From Nocardia colli (GTDB taxonomy: Bacteria > Actinomycetota > Actinomycetes > Mycobacteriales > Mycobacteriaceae): 64,000 bases of DNA. A program made the translations under genes and the position numbers. This document shows positions 35,741 to 45,798 of the stretch, in pieces. The first letter of the stretch is position 1, and each line of letters begins with the position of its first letter. Location: NCBI RefSeq assembly GCF_008704205.1, contig NZ_VXLC01000003.1, positions 186,001-250,000 on the forward strand, in the 5' to 3' direction. The notes beneath the pieces were generated by a model. That model was not told the DNA's origin and ran no database searches. It worked only from the letters and a program-made list of their open reading frames with translations.

Positions 35741-36746
35741 CTCGGTTTTCCTTGGCCCGCAACAGCATTGCGGTCACGATCCCGGTTTCGTCCAGGCCGG
35801 GGGTGTCGACGTCGTCGACCACCACCTCGAGTCCCGCGCTGTCGTAGAGATCGGCCCAGTACTGCTTGGGCGCCAGGCGCTGGTCGGTGAACGGGTGCAG
35901 CAGGAAATAGTGGTTGTAGTAGTTGGTGCGGTGCGGGTCGCGCATCTTCTCCGCGTCATCCCAGCAGTAGTCGATATCGATGACCAGCAGTTCGATGCCG
36001 GGGTTGTTGTCGAACAACGTGCGCAGGAACTTCCGGACGCCGTCTTCGCCCTCCTGGCCCAGGATTTCGTGGATGACGAAGCTGATGATGCCGAAGTCGT
36101 AATGGGCGTCGGTCTGTTCGAGATGGCCGATCGCGTCCGCGTTGACGATATCGATCCGGTCGGCGTGCACCGATCCGGCGACGAATTCCACCGCGGCCGC
36201 GGCGCCCTCGGGGCTCGGCTCGATTCCGGTGAGCCGCATGTCCGCGTACTTCTCGGCGAGGGTGGTCAGGAAGATGCCGCTGCCGCACCCGAGATCGATG
36301 CCGCTGCGATAGGTCTTGCCTCGCTGGTCGAGTACCCGGTACATCAGCGGAATCGCGTCGTGCACGCTGATTTCACAGCTGCCGACGCCGACCATGCGGC
36401 CGTCCCTGGGTACCGCGGCGGGGTCGCCGAAACCGCGGCCGATATCCAGGAAGGTCCGGCCGTAGCCGCCGATCATCATTTGATACCAGCCGCGTGCCTC
36501 CCAGATCTGCACGAGCTTGTCGGTGGCCCGGTCGTTGTCGATGTATCCCGCCGTGCGCAGGAACAGCTGCAACGCTTCGACCCGCTCGGGTGTCGTGACC
36601 ACCGACTCCAGCGCTTTGCGCGCCGAGACCTCGTTCACCACGATCTGTTCCAGCACACCGTGTTCGATCAGGTTGTACAGCACTGCCGACTGCACGTATC
36701 CGCTGAACGGCTCCAGCGCTTCGATCAGGCGATTCCGGTTAAGCAT
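35733..36746 (-). CDS. SAM methyltransferase, 2-ketoarginine methyltransferase-like
   Basis: 337 aa from ATG 36746. SAM motif I is DLGCGSG (151-157). The N-terminal 140 residues form a helical cap with IGGYGRTFLDIGRGF and PRDGRMVGVGSCEISVHDAIPL, a layout I associate with MrsA-type 2-ketoarginine methyltransferases of 3-methylarginine synthesis. With an MppP-like enzyme in the same operon, C-3 methylation of 2-ketoarginine is the preferred reaction. Starts: GAGAGG stands one base before ATG 36755 and ten before ATG 36746, so the latter is preferred. If the family call is wrong, a C- or O-methyltransferase for another part of the product, including the hydroxymalonyl-derived oxygen, would be the alternative. 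Confidence 0.72.
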   Translation of the reverse strand: MLNRNRLIEALEPFSGYVQSAVLYNLIEHGVLEQIVVNEVSARKALESVVTTPERVEALQLFLRTAGYIDNDRATDKLVQIWEARGWYQMMIGGYGRTFLDIGRGFGDPAAVPRDGRMVGVGSCEISVHDAIPLMYRVLDQRGKTYRSGIDLGCGSGIFLTTLAEKYADMRLTGIEPSPEGAAAAVEFVAGSVHADRIDIVNADAIGHLEQTDAHYDFGIISFVIHEILGQEGEDGVRKFLRTLFDNNPGIELLVIDIDYCWDDAEKMRDPHRTNYYNHYFLLHPFTDQRLAPKQYWADLYDSAGLEVVVDDVDTPGLDETGIVTAMLLRAKENRDD

Positions 36747-36783
36747 GTCGTTCATACCTCTCTTTCGGTCGGTGCTCCGCCGG

Positions 36784-38010
36784 TCAGCCAGCGGCGAGCC
36801 GATCGGGATCACCGACGAAGGCCAGCTCGTATTTGTTCTGTCGATATCCGTAGGCGCCCGAGGAAAGGTTGGTGAACAACGTCCAATCGGAGAGCTGCGG
36901 TGCGGCGGGAATCAGGCCGTGCTGGGTCGTGCGGCCGGGCTTCGGGCAGATCAGGTCCAGTCCGGCGATCTGCGCGAGCAGCGTCGAGGCGCCTTCGATG
37001 CGCTCGGTGAAGTTGCCGATGCCTTGCAGCAGCATGCTGCGCTCGGCGGCCCAGAAACCGTAGCGTTCGTCGAAGGTCGCCGACTCGAGCGCGGCCTGAA
37101 AATCGCGTTCGGTGCTCGCGGCGAAACGGCGCAGTTTCGCCAGCACCACCGCCGGTTCTTTGACCGAGGTCTGGCCACCGTCGAGCACGCGTTGGGCGAG
37201 CGCGTAATACATCTCGGCTTTGGCCGCCATCCGGGCCAGCGCCTGGATCCAGGCCGGGTGGGTCATGCCGGTGCCCGCGCGCAGGTTGTTGCAGCGCTCG
37301 ATGGATCCGTCGATGAACACGCGGGAGTTGGGCACGAAGGCGTGGTCCAGCTCGATGATGGCGTCTTGTTCGTCGAGGGCATCGATGGACTGGTCCGGGA
37401 GCTCGTGCGCGCCGCGGAAGCCGGCCCGGGAATGCACGGTCACGCCACTGCTGTCGGGTTCTATGGCGACGCACAGCGCGGTGTAATCCTCGGCCGGGGT
37501 CAACTGGCGATAGGGATAGATCAGCAGCACGTCGGAATAGAGCGCGAGCGTGGCCAGCTGTTTGAAACCGCTCAGGTAGATACCGTCGGCATCACGCGCC
37601 ACGACTCGCAGCAGATGGTCTTCGGAAATGCGCCCGCGTTCGGAGATATCGGAGATCGCGTGGGTGAGGATCCAATTGCCGGCCCGGCATTCGCGGTGGA
37701 ACTCCCGGATCGCGTCCGCGCCCTCGCCGAAATGGTCCGCGTTGGCGGCCCAGGCGGAAACGATGCCGGCCAGGAAGTCCGGGCTCCGGCCGAGTAATCC
37801 ACCGCTGTGCGTCGCGAAACGGCGCAACTGCCCGGCGTACTCCAGGAATTTCTCTTTCGTTTCCGGTGGAGTCCAGATGCAGTCCCAGAACAATTTCATA
37901 TCCGGATTGGTGCGCAGCCCGTCCAGGGTTTTCGCGAACGGGGTATCGGTGCGCTCGGCAAAGGTGGCCGAAATGGTTTCGGTCGAACCGCCGATCTGCT
38001 GAGTTTCCAC
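36784..38010 (-). CDS. HpaB-like flavin-dependent monooxygenase
   Basis: 408 aa of the acyl-CoA-dehydrogenase-fold class D flavin monooxygenases. GRSPDF (74-79) and the stretch around RVVARDADGIYLSGFKQL resemble 4-hydroxyphenylacetate 3-monooxygenase oxygenase subunits, although those are 480-520 aa. The enzyme would need reduced FAD from a reductase encoded elsewhere. GTG 38010 has AAGGA six bases upstream. It is the first gene of the minus-strand operon. Possible reactions are aromatic hydroxylation, N-hydroxylation or oxidation of an arginine-derived nitrogen; no aromatic unit is otherwise obvious in the cluster, which makes the latter worth considering. Confidence 0.75.
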   Translation of the reverse strand: METQQIGGSTETISATFAERTDTPFAKTLDGLRTNPDMKLFWDCIWTPPETKEKFLEYAGQLRRFATHSGGLLGRSPDFLAGIVSAWAANADHFGEGADAIREFHRECRAGNWILTHAISDISERGRISEDHLLRVVARDADGIYLSGFKQLATLALYSDVLLIYPYRQLTPAEDYTALCVAIEPDSSGVTVHSRAGFRGAHELPDQSIDALDEQDAIIELDHAFVPNSRVFIDGSIERCNNLRAGTGMTHPAWIQALARMAAKAEMYYALAQRVLDGGQTSVKEPAVVLAKLRRFAASTERDFQAALESATFDERYGFWAAERSMLLQGIGNFTERIEGASTLLAQIAGLDLICPKPGRTTQHGLIPAAPQLSDWTLFTNLSSGAYGYRQNKYELAFVGDPDRLAAG

Positions 38011-38260
38011 TGGATATCCTTAGTCCTGCGACCTGGCGGTCAGAAATGTAGCTGCGCGCGACTTCGGTCGGAAACTGCTGTTGACGTGGGGATCCGGGCG
38101 TCCGAGTAATCGGATGACTACCCCCGGGTAAAGTTCAGGCAATGTAGACCTCTGATCAATTAAATCGAATTCATAACACCTCGGCTTCAGGATGGGCAAA
38201 CCTGTAGCCCACCCCGCCTTCAAGGTAGCCGACCTACCGGTGTGTAACCATTGCAGATCC

Positions 38261-38276
38261 TGTGACGCTGCTCACA
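38261..38276. promoter_or_regulatory. CRP/GlxR-type binding site
   Basis: TGTGACGCTGCTCACA is a perfect TGTGA-N6-TCACA palindrome, the consensus of CRP-family sites including actinobacterial Crp and GlxR. It lies 250 bp before the minus-strand operon and about 340 bp before the PKS on the plus strand, upstream of both candidate promoters, where an activator could act on either. Confidence 0.6.
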
Positions 38277-38351
38277 TCGTAGCATTTCGCGATTTCCTGC
38301 CGATTGCTCGTTCTGCATTATCTTAATGGCATCGGACAGGCAGTTTGTAAA

Positions 38352-38401
38352 CCCCCCGATCGGGGGGATCGAATTCGAGTGACAGCCCCCTTATTGGGGG
38401 G
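38352..38401. promoter_or_regulatory. Paired C-run/G-run palindromes, putative operator
   Basis: Two dyads lie close together: CCCCCCGATCGGGGGG (38352-38367) and CCCCC-TTATT-GGGGGG (38386-38401). Their centres are about 33 bases apart, near three helical turns, which suggests a pair of sites bound on one face by the same regulator. No T run follows either, so a terminator is less likely. They sit between the two divergent promoters. Confidence 0.5.
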
Positions 38402-38515
38402 TTGTGGATCTCGTCGATAACGAGAGAATGTGACCTGATGTGAGCTAGCAGCATACCCGGTCTCAAACGACTCTTGGTCAAATTTGTGCTGGTCGGGAGG
38501 GTGCGGTAAACGGCG

Positions 38516-38544
38516 TTGCGACGTGGGTGTGTCGGTGCTAGATT
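38516..38544 (+). promoter_or_regulatory. Extended -10 promoter of the second PKS operon
   Basis: TTGCGA (38516-38521) and TAGATT (38539-38544) are separated by exactly 17 bases, and TGC directly before TAGATT gives an extended -10. Transcription would begin near 38551, leaving a leader of about 65 bases before the PKS start. Confidence 0.5.
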
Positions 38545-38613
38545 CGGGGCCACCAGGGGCTGAGATTTCCCTGATCGCATTCAATCCGTGACCCCGATGT
38601 CGGAAGGGCGGTA

Positions 38614-41600
38614 TTGGTGGATACGAATCGGGTGGGGTCCGGTGAATTCGATCGGCAGGCGATCGAGGAATGGGTGGCAGAGAAGATAAGCCAGATCATC
38701 GGAATGAATCCGGCGGCTATCGATCGCGCCACCACCTTCGCCGCGTACGGTCTGACCTCGTCGGATGCGGTCGGGCTGTCGGGTGAGCTGGAGGAGTGGC
38801 TCGGTCGCAGCCTGCCGGAAACCCTGCTGTACGAGCACCCGACGGTAGAACAGCTGAGTGCCGCACTTGCCGGCACTGTTACGCAAGTCGGCACTGCCGC
38901 ACCGGATTTCGGTGCGATCGGCGCGACGGCCGGATCGACGCCCGATGTGCGCGAACTGGATTCGGACGATCACGCGGTGGGTATCGCCGGAATGGCGTGC
39001 CGATTCCCCGGTGGGGCGAACACACCGCAATTGTTCTGGCGCAACCTCGCCGACGGCATCGACACCGCAACGGAGGTGCCCCAGCAACGCTGGGACGCAC
39101 AGCAATTCTTCGATCCCGATCCCTATTCCCCGGAGACGACGTACACGACCAAGGGCGCCTTCGTCGACGACATCGCCGGATTCGACGCCCAGTTCTTCGG
39201 CATCTCGCCGCGCGAGGCGATCCGGATGGACCCGCAGCAGCGGATGCTGCTGGAGACGGTGTGGGCGGCGCTCGAGGACGCCGCGATCCCGGCGGAGCAG
39301 ATTCGGGGGAGCCGGACCGGGGTGTTCGTCGGCATGATGGCCGACAGCCGGTATGCGAACGTGCTGGTCGACCACGGCGGCCACGGCGAATTGGACGACC
39401 CGTACGTGGGTCTGGGAAGCGCGTCCAGTGTCGCGGCCGGCCGGCTGTCCTATCTGCTCGACCTGCGTGGGCCGAGCCTGGTGGTCGACACCGCCTGTTC
39501 GTCGTCGCTGGTGGCATTGCACTTGGCGATCAACAGCATTCGCAACGGCGAGTGCGATCGGGCCGTGGTCGCCGGGGTCAGCGCGATCGTGCATCCCGAC
39601 ACCTACCAGCAGGCCTGCAAGATGCGCATGCTCGCCGCCGATGGTCGGTGCAAGACGTTCGACGCGGAGGCGGACGGGTTTCTGCTCGGTGAGGGGTGCG
39701 GCGCGGTCGTTGTCGAGCGGCTCGCCGACGCGCGAGCGCGCCGGCATCAGGTGCTCGCGGTGGTGCGCGGGTCGGCGGTGAACCAGGACGGCATGAGCAA
39801 CGGGCTGACCGCGCCGAACCGGGCCGCGCAGGTCGCGGTCATTCGCGCGGCGCAGCAGAACGCCGGAATCAGCGCGGACAGTATCGATTTCGTCGAGGCG
39901 CACGGCTCGGGCACGCAGCTCGGTGACGCGATCGAAATCGGCGCGCTGACCGAGGTTTTCGGCGCGACGCGGGCGGACGACCGGCCGCTGTATGTGGGTG
40001 CGGTGAAGACGAACGTCGGTCACCTGACCGGGGCCGCCGGAATGGCCGGGTTGATCAAGACCGTGCTCGCACTGAACCGGGGCGCCATTCCGCGGAATCT
40101 GCATCTGCGGGAACCGAATCCGGCCATCGACTGGTCGGCCGGTCCGGTTCGGCTGCCGCACGAGACCATTCCGTGGCCGCGCGAAGACCAGCGGACGGCC
40201 ACCGCCGGGGTCAGCTCGTTCGGCTGGTCGGGGACCAACGCGCATGTCATCGTGTCCGCGCCGGCGGTCGACCTGCCTGAGCCGGATCCCGAAGAGCGCT
40301 GGCACATTCTGCCGCTGTCGGGACGTTCGCCGGAGACGTTGACCAACACCGCGCACGCGATGTCGGAGTACCTGCGCAGCCATCCGCGACTCGCCTCCGC
40401 TTACGTGGCGACCACCGTGCAGACGGGGCGCAATGCCATGCCTTGTCGCACGGCGATCCCGTTCCGGACACTCCTGGACGCCGCCGAGGCCCTCGACGAG
40501 GTCGGGCGCCGGGTGCCGGTCGCGACCGTGCCGCGCGGACCGCAGCCGACCGTGCGATTCGTGTTGCCGGGCACCGGTGATCAGTTCGTCGGGATGGGAC
40601 GCGACCTGTATCGATCGCATCGGGTGTTCCGGGACGCGATCGATCACTGTGCCGAGATCGCGGCCGAATCGCTGGGCATGGACCTGCGTACGGCCCTGTA
40701 TTCGGACGCGGCCCCGGCCGCGTCGGACCCGTTCGCCGCGTTGCGTGGCGGCGCGGCTGCCGCCGGCCAGCTGGTCACCCGAATCGACTTGGCGCACGCG
40801 GTGGTCTTCTCGCTGAGCTACGCCGCGGCCCGGATGTGGCAGAGCTACGGCATCGAACCGAGCGGCCTGCTCGGCTACAGCCTCGGCGAGTACTCCGCCG
40901 CCTGCGTGGCCGGTGTGTTCGCGGTCGAGGTGGCGTTACCGCTGGTGGTGCGGCGCGCGCGACTCGTCGCGGATGCCGAACCCGGCGCGATGCTCACGGT
41001 CGCGACCGCCGCGGACCGCGTCGCCGAGTATCTCGGCCCGGACCTGTCCTGTGCCGCGATCAACAGTCCCAACACGGTCGTCGTCGCCGGTACCGAGGAC
41101 GCGATCGTCGCGCTCGAACAGCGCCTCGCCGCGGACGAGATCGCCGCGCGCCGGGTGCCGACCACCCGCGCCATGCATTCTCCGCTGCTGGATCCGTTGC
41201 GGGAGCGGCTGATCGAGCTGTTCGACGGCATCGAGCTGCGCGCGCCTCGAATTCCGTTCGTGTCCAACCTGACCGGCACGTGGATCACCGGCGAGCAAGC
41301 GCGGGACCCGAATTACTGGGCGGACCAGATGTGTTCGACGGTCGAGTTCGCCGACGGGGTGTACACGCTCGCCGAGTCGGACCCGTGCGTGGTGATCGAT
41401 CTCGGGGCCGGACAGCTGGGCAGTCTGGTCAGTCAGGTGCTGATGCAGTCCGGTGGGGCCGCGGCACTGCCGACGTTGCGCGGCTCCGCGACGCGGGATC
41501 CGGACGAGATGATCGTTGCCCGCACGCTCGGTCGGCTGTGGGTCGGCGGCGTGGACGTGGACTGGTCGCGTATCGGCTCGTCGGGCAGGTCGATCTCGCT

Positions 41601-43496
41601 GCCGACGTATTCGTTCAAGCACCAGCAGTTCTGGCCGGAGCCGGGGAACGGCCGGGCGGAGCCGGTCCGCGCGATCGCCGGGACGGCCACTGCGGCAACG
41701 GAACTCTTCGAACCGCAGTGGGTCACGGCTCCGGCATCCATTGATTCCGTGGACCGGCAGGGCCCCTACCTCGTCTTCGTCGACCCCGACACATGCAGCG
41801 CCGAACTGGCCCGGCACCTGGCGAAGCTCCTGGACGGCGTCGACTGGGTATCTGTCGCTCCGGGAACCGAATTCGGTACTTCCGGCGCGGACTGCTACCG
41901 CATCCGGCCGGACCGGCCGGCCGACTACGCGGAACTCATTGCCGCGCTGGCCGATCGGGAACTGCTGCCGCGCAGCGTTGTTCATCTGTGGTCGGTCAGC
42001 GGTCCGAACGCCGAGCCACCGGACAGCGTCACCGCACATCGACGCCTAGGGTTCGACAGCCTGATGGCACTGGCCGGGCAGTTGGGTCGGCACGCCATCG
42101 ACGGATGCCGGATATTGGTCGTCACCGACCACGCGCAGATCATCGATCCCGAGGACGACCTGCATCCGGGCAAGACCACCGTGACCGGACCCGCGCTGAC
42201 CACGGGACAGGAATACCCGGGCCTGGCAGTACGTACCTTCGACGTCGTCACCCCGGTCGACGACGAGGACGGCTCGTGGGACGAGCTGACCGAAGCGGTT
42301 GCCGCCGAACTGAATTGGCCGGGAACCGACACCGCGATCGCTCGCCGCGGCAGGCGCAGACTGGTGAAACGCTTCAGGCCACTCACCCTGGACGCGCCCA
42401 CACCGTACGTGCGTGACGGCGGCGTCTATGTAATCACCGGCGGCACCGGAAGTATCGGCCTCCAGGCGGCAGCTCACCTGGCCGCTGCTGCCGCCGACGT
42501 GAAGCTGGTCCTGTTGGCCAGGACCCCACTGCCGGATCTCGACGACGAGGAATCGGTCGCCAAGGCCGGCGGGGCGTCCCGCGCAAAGGCGACCGCTGTG
42601 CGCGATCTGACCAAGTCTGGTGCCGAGGTACTGGTGCAGTCCTGCGATATCGGCGACAGGGACGCCATTGCCGCCGCAATCACCAACGCACGCAAGCAAT
42701 TCGGGCCGATCGACGGCGTGATCCACGCCGCCGGCGTGCTGTCCCCGGACGCGTTCACCACGATCGCCGAGACCTCGCCGGAGATCAGCGCGGCGCACTT
42801 CCGCGCCAAGGTCGACGGCACGCTCGCCCTCGCCGACGCACTCCGCGGCGAGCGACCGGACTTCGTCGTCCTGCTGTCCTCGATGTCGGCGGTGCTCGGC
42901 GGCATCGGCTTCGCCGCCTACGCCGCCGCGAACGCATTCCAGGACCAGTTCGTCGCGATGCGCGGCCTGCCCGGCGGGTCTGCTTGGCGCTCGGCGTGCT
43001 GGGATACCTGGCAGGCGACTGTCCAGCACGGCGAAAACCCCGGCGTCGCAGAATCGTTGGACAAATACTCGTTCGCCGCCTCGGACGCGCTCGCAGTGCT
43101 CGACCGGCTCATCGCGGGCGGCCCACGCCGCGCGGTCGTCTCCGCGGGACAACTGCATCGGCGTATCGACGCGTGGGTCGGCGGCGGAGATCCGTTGCGC
43201 GAGAACTTCTCTGTGGCAGCAGAGATCACCACCGCGCCACCCGAGCGCACCATCGAGGACTACCGACGCCGACTCGCCGAGCTCTGGCAGCAGGCCCTCG
43301 GCGTCGACCAGGTCGGCCCGCACGACAACTTCTTCGAGTCCGGCGGCAATTCGCTGGTCGGCCTGCAACTGATCAACTCGATCAAACAGCAGTTCCGCGC
43401 GGTCATCCCGACGGTCGCGCTGTTCGAAGCGCCGACCATCGCCGACATGGCCGACTACCTGCTCACGGCGACCACAGAGGAAAGGAAGGCGCGGAC

Positions 43497-43500
<4 letters not shown>
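38614..43500 (+). CDS. Type I PKS, ACP-KS-AT-KR-ACP
   Basis: 1628 aa. N-terminal carrier domain (about 13-90, Ser49 in GLTSS), KS (active Cys295 in DTACSSS, EAHGSG), AT (GYSLGE, Ser756; substrate loop RAMHS instead of HAFH or YASH), KR (ITGGTGSIG near 1276; Tyr1436 and Asn in AAYAAAN) and C-terminal carrier domain (Ser1580 in GGNSL). There is no DH, ER or TE. An N-terminal ACP before the KS is typical of modules loaded by a FAAL, and a FAAL is encoded in this operon. The AT motifs are atypical, which fits an ACP-borne extender such as hydroxymalonyl. Start TTG 38614 or GTG 38617, both after GAAGGG. The product would be an alpha,beta-dihydroxyacyl-ACP. Confidence 0.9.
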
Positions 43501-44342
<842 letters not shown>

Positions 44343-44359
44343 CCGACAGGATCGCAGTT

Positions 44360-44626
44360 ATGTTCTCCGATGCCCGTGCCGAACTCCGTGAATTCGTCGC
44401 CAAGCGGTTCCCCGAGGGGAAGCTGCAAGACGACCACGACATCTTCGAAAGCGGCTTCGTCAACTCGCTGTTCGCGATGGAGCTGGTCATGTTCATCGAA
44501 CAGAACCTCGACGCCCGGATTCCCAATGACGAGCTGAACCTGGACAACTTCCGCACCGTGGACGTGATGACCGACCTGGTCGGCAGGCTGAGCAACGGTC
44601 GTGGCACGGTCACCGAGGTGGCCTGA
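44360..44626 (+). CDS. Discrete acyl carrier protein, FkbJ type
   Basis: 88 aa. SGFVNSLFAMEL carries the phosphopantetheine serine (NSL in place of DSL, as in FkbJ/ZmaD-type carriers), with the acidic helices expected of an ACP. It would carry the glyceryl, tartronyl-semialdehyde and hydroxymalonyl groups and dock with the AT of the second PKS. ATG 44360 follows ACAGG; the stop shares one base with the next ATG. Confidence 0.88.
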   Translation: MFSDARAELREFVAKRFPEGKLQDDHDIFESGFVNSLFAMELVMFIEQNLDARIPNDELNLDNFRTVDVMTDLVGRLSNGRGTVTEVA

Positions 44627-45777
44627 TGGCCGTGCGGACCGAGGTGCGCCACGACTGGTCGCGGGCGGCGATGTCCGCCTTCGTCGACGAGGTGGTCGCG
44701 CCGCGGGCGGCCGAGTTCGATCGCGCGGGCCGGATCGACCCGATCATGGTGTCCGAGTTCGCCGAACGCGGTCTTTGGGGTGCGGTGCTGTCCGCGGCCG
44801 ATGGCGGGACCGGTGCGGGCATGGTCGCCTTCGCGCGTGCGCACGAGGAGGTGGGTCGTGGCTGCTCGTCCATGCGCAGCTTGCTGACCGTGCACTCCAT
44901 GGCGTTGTACGCGCTGGATCGGTGGGGGACGGAGACGGCGAAGCGGCGGTGGCAGGCCGATATGGTCACCGGCGCGGTGCTCGGCGCGTTCTGTCTGACC
45001 GAGCCGGAGGCGGGCAGCGATTTCGCTGCGCTTCAAGCGACCGCCGAGCGGGACGGCGACGAGTGGGTTATCAACGGTCACAAGCTGTGGGTCACGGGTG
45101 GTCAGCTGGCCGACGTGCTGCTCGTGTTCGCCCGCACCGAGCGTGGGCCGGCCGCGTTCCTGGTCGACGCGGCGAGTCCGGGGATTCGCCGAATCCCGGT
45201 GTCGCACATTACCGGAACGCGCGGCAGTCAGGTCGCCGAGATCGTGTTCGAGAACTGCCGGGTCGGCGCCGACGCGATCATCGGGCCCGAAGGGATGGGC
45301 TTGGCCATCGCGACCGGAGTGCTCGATATCGGGCGGTTCAGCGTCGCCGCCGGATGCGTCGGCATCTTGCAGGCCTGCTTGCAAGCCTGCGTGAGTTACG
45401 CCAATACGCGGCATCAAGGTGGGTCGTTGCTGCGCGAACACCAACTCGTGCAACAGATGATCTCCACCATCGCCACCAATACGCGCGCCGCCCGGCTTCT
45501 CGTTCACGAGGCCGCGCGGCTGAAGGATGCCGGTAGTCCCGACACCATCATGTCGACCTGTATCGCCAAACAATTCGCCGCCACCTCCGCGGTCGCCGCC
45601 GCCAATGACGCGGTGCAACTGCACGGTGCGCGCGGATGCAGCGACGAATATCCGGTCGGCCGATATCTGCGCGACGCGAAGGTGATGGAGATCATCGAGG
45701 GCAGCACCCAGATGCAACACGTGCTCATCGCCACCGACGCCTGCCGCAATCAGGCTCGGGTCGTCGAGGTCGATTGA
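44626..45777 (+). CDS. Acyl-CoA dehydrogenase-like, FkbI type
   Basis: 383 aa acyl-CoA dehydrogenase fold. CLTEPEAGSD, the FAD-side SVAAGCVG segment and the C-terminal EIIEGSTQMQH are present. In the extender-unit cassette, FkbI-type enzymes oxidise the aldehyde form on the ACP to hydroxymalonyl-ACP. Start codon shares a base with the ACP stop, confirming the operon. On its own it would be called a generic acyl-CoA dehydrogenase; the neighbours decide the assignment. Confidence 0.85.
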   Translation: MAVRTEVRHDWSRAAMSAFVDEVVAPRAAEFDRAGRIDPIMVSEFAERGLWGAVLSAADGGTGAGMVAFARAHEEVGRGCSSMRSLLTVHSMALYALDRWGTETAKRRWQADMVTGAVLGAFCLTEPEAGSDFAALQATAERDGDEWVINGHKLWVTGGQLADVLLVFARTERGPAAFLVDAASPGIRRIPVSHITGTRGSQVAEIVFENCRVGADAIIGPEGMGLAIATGVLDIGRFSVAAGCVGILQACLQACVSYANTRHQGGSLLREHQLVQQMISTIATNTRAARLLVHEAARLKDAGSPDTIMSTCIAKQFAATSAVAAANDAVQLHGARGCSDEYPVGRYLRDAKVMEIIEGSTQMQHVLIATDACRNQARVVEVD

Positions 45778-45798
45778 TCAGGAAGGCGAGGGAATCCG

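Larger units (their letters stand above)
38011..38613. other. Divergent control region between the two biosynthetic operons
   Basis: This 603-bp gap is AT-richer than its surroundings and holds no convincing gene; small minus-strand frames inside it have no ribosome site or family. For the minus operon a weak promoter can be seen reading leftward: TTGCCC (38199-38194) and TATGAA (38175-38170) with 18 bases between. A CRP-type palindrome (38261), two C-run/G-run palindromes (38352 and 38386) and a rightward promoter (38516) are listed separately. A short stem GGTAG/CTACC is at 38224-38238. Confidence 0.6.

Noticed and set aside
38020..38584. Small minus-strand frames of 67 and 88 codons in the divergent gap
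   Set aside because: No ribosome site, no family, base composition unlike coding DNA, and they cover the promoter and dyads.
38581..40797. Minus-strand open frame of 738 codons opposite the second PKS
   Set aside because: Antisense to ACP-KS-AT domains, no motif, and it would remove the promoter region.
44626..45777. Reading this gene as a fatty-acid beta-oxidation acyl-CoA dehydrogenase
   Set aside because: Its place between the discrete ACP and the FkbH-like gene makes the extender-unit role far more likely.
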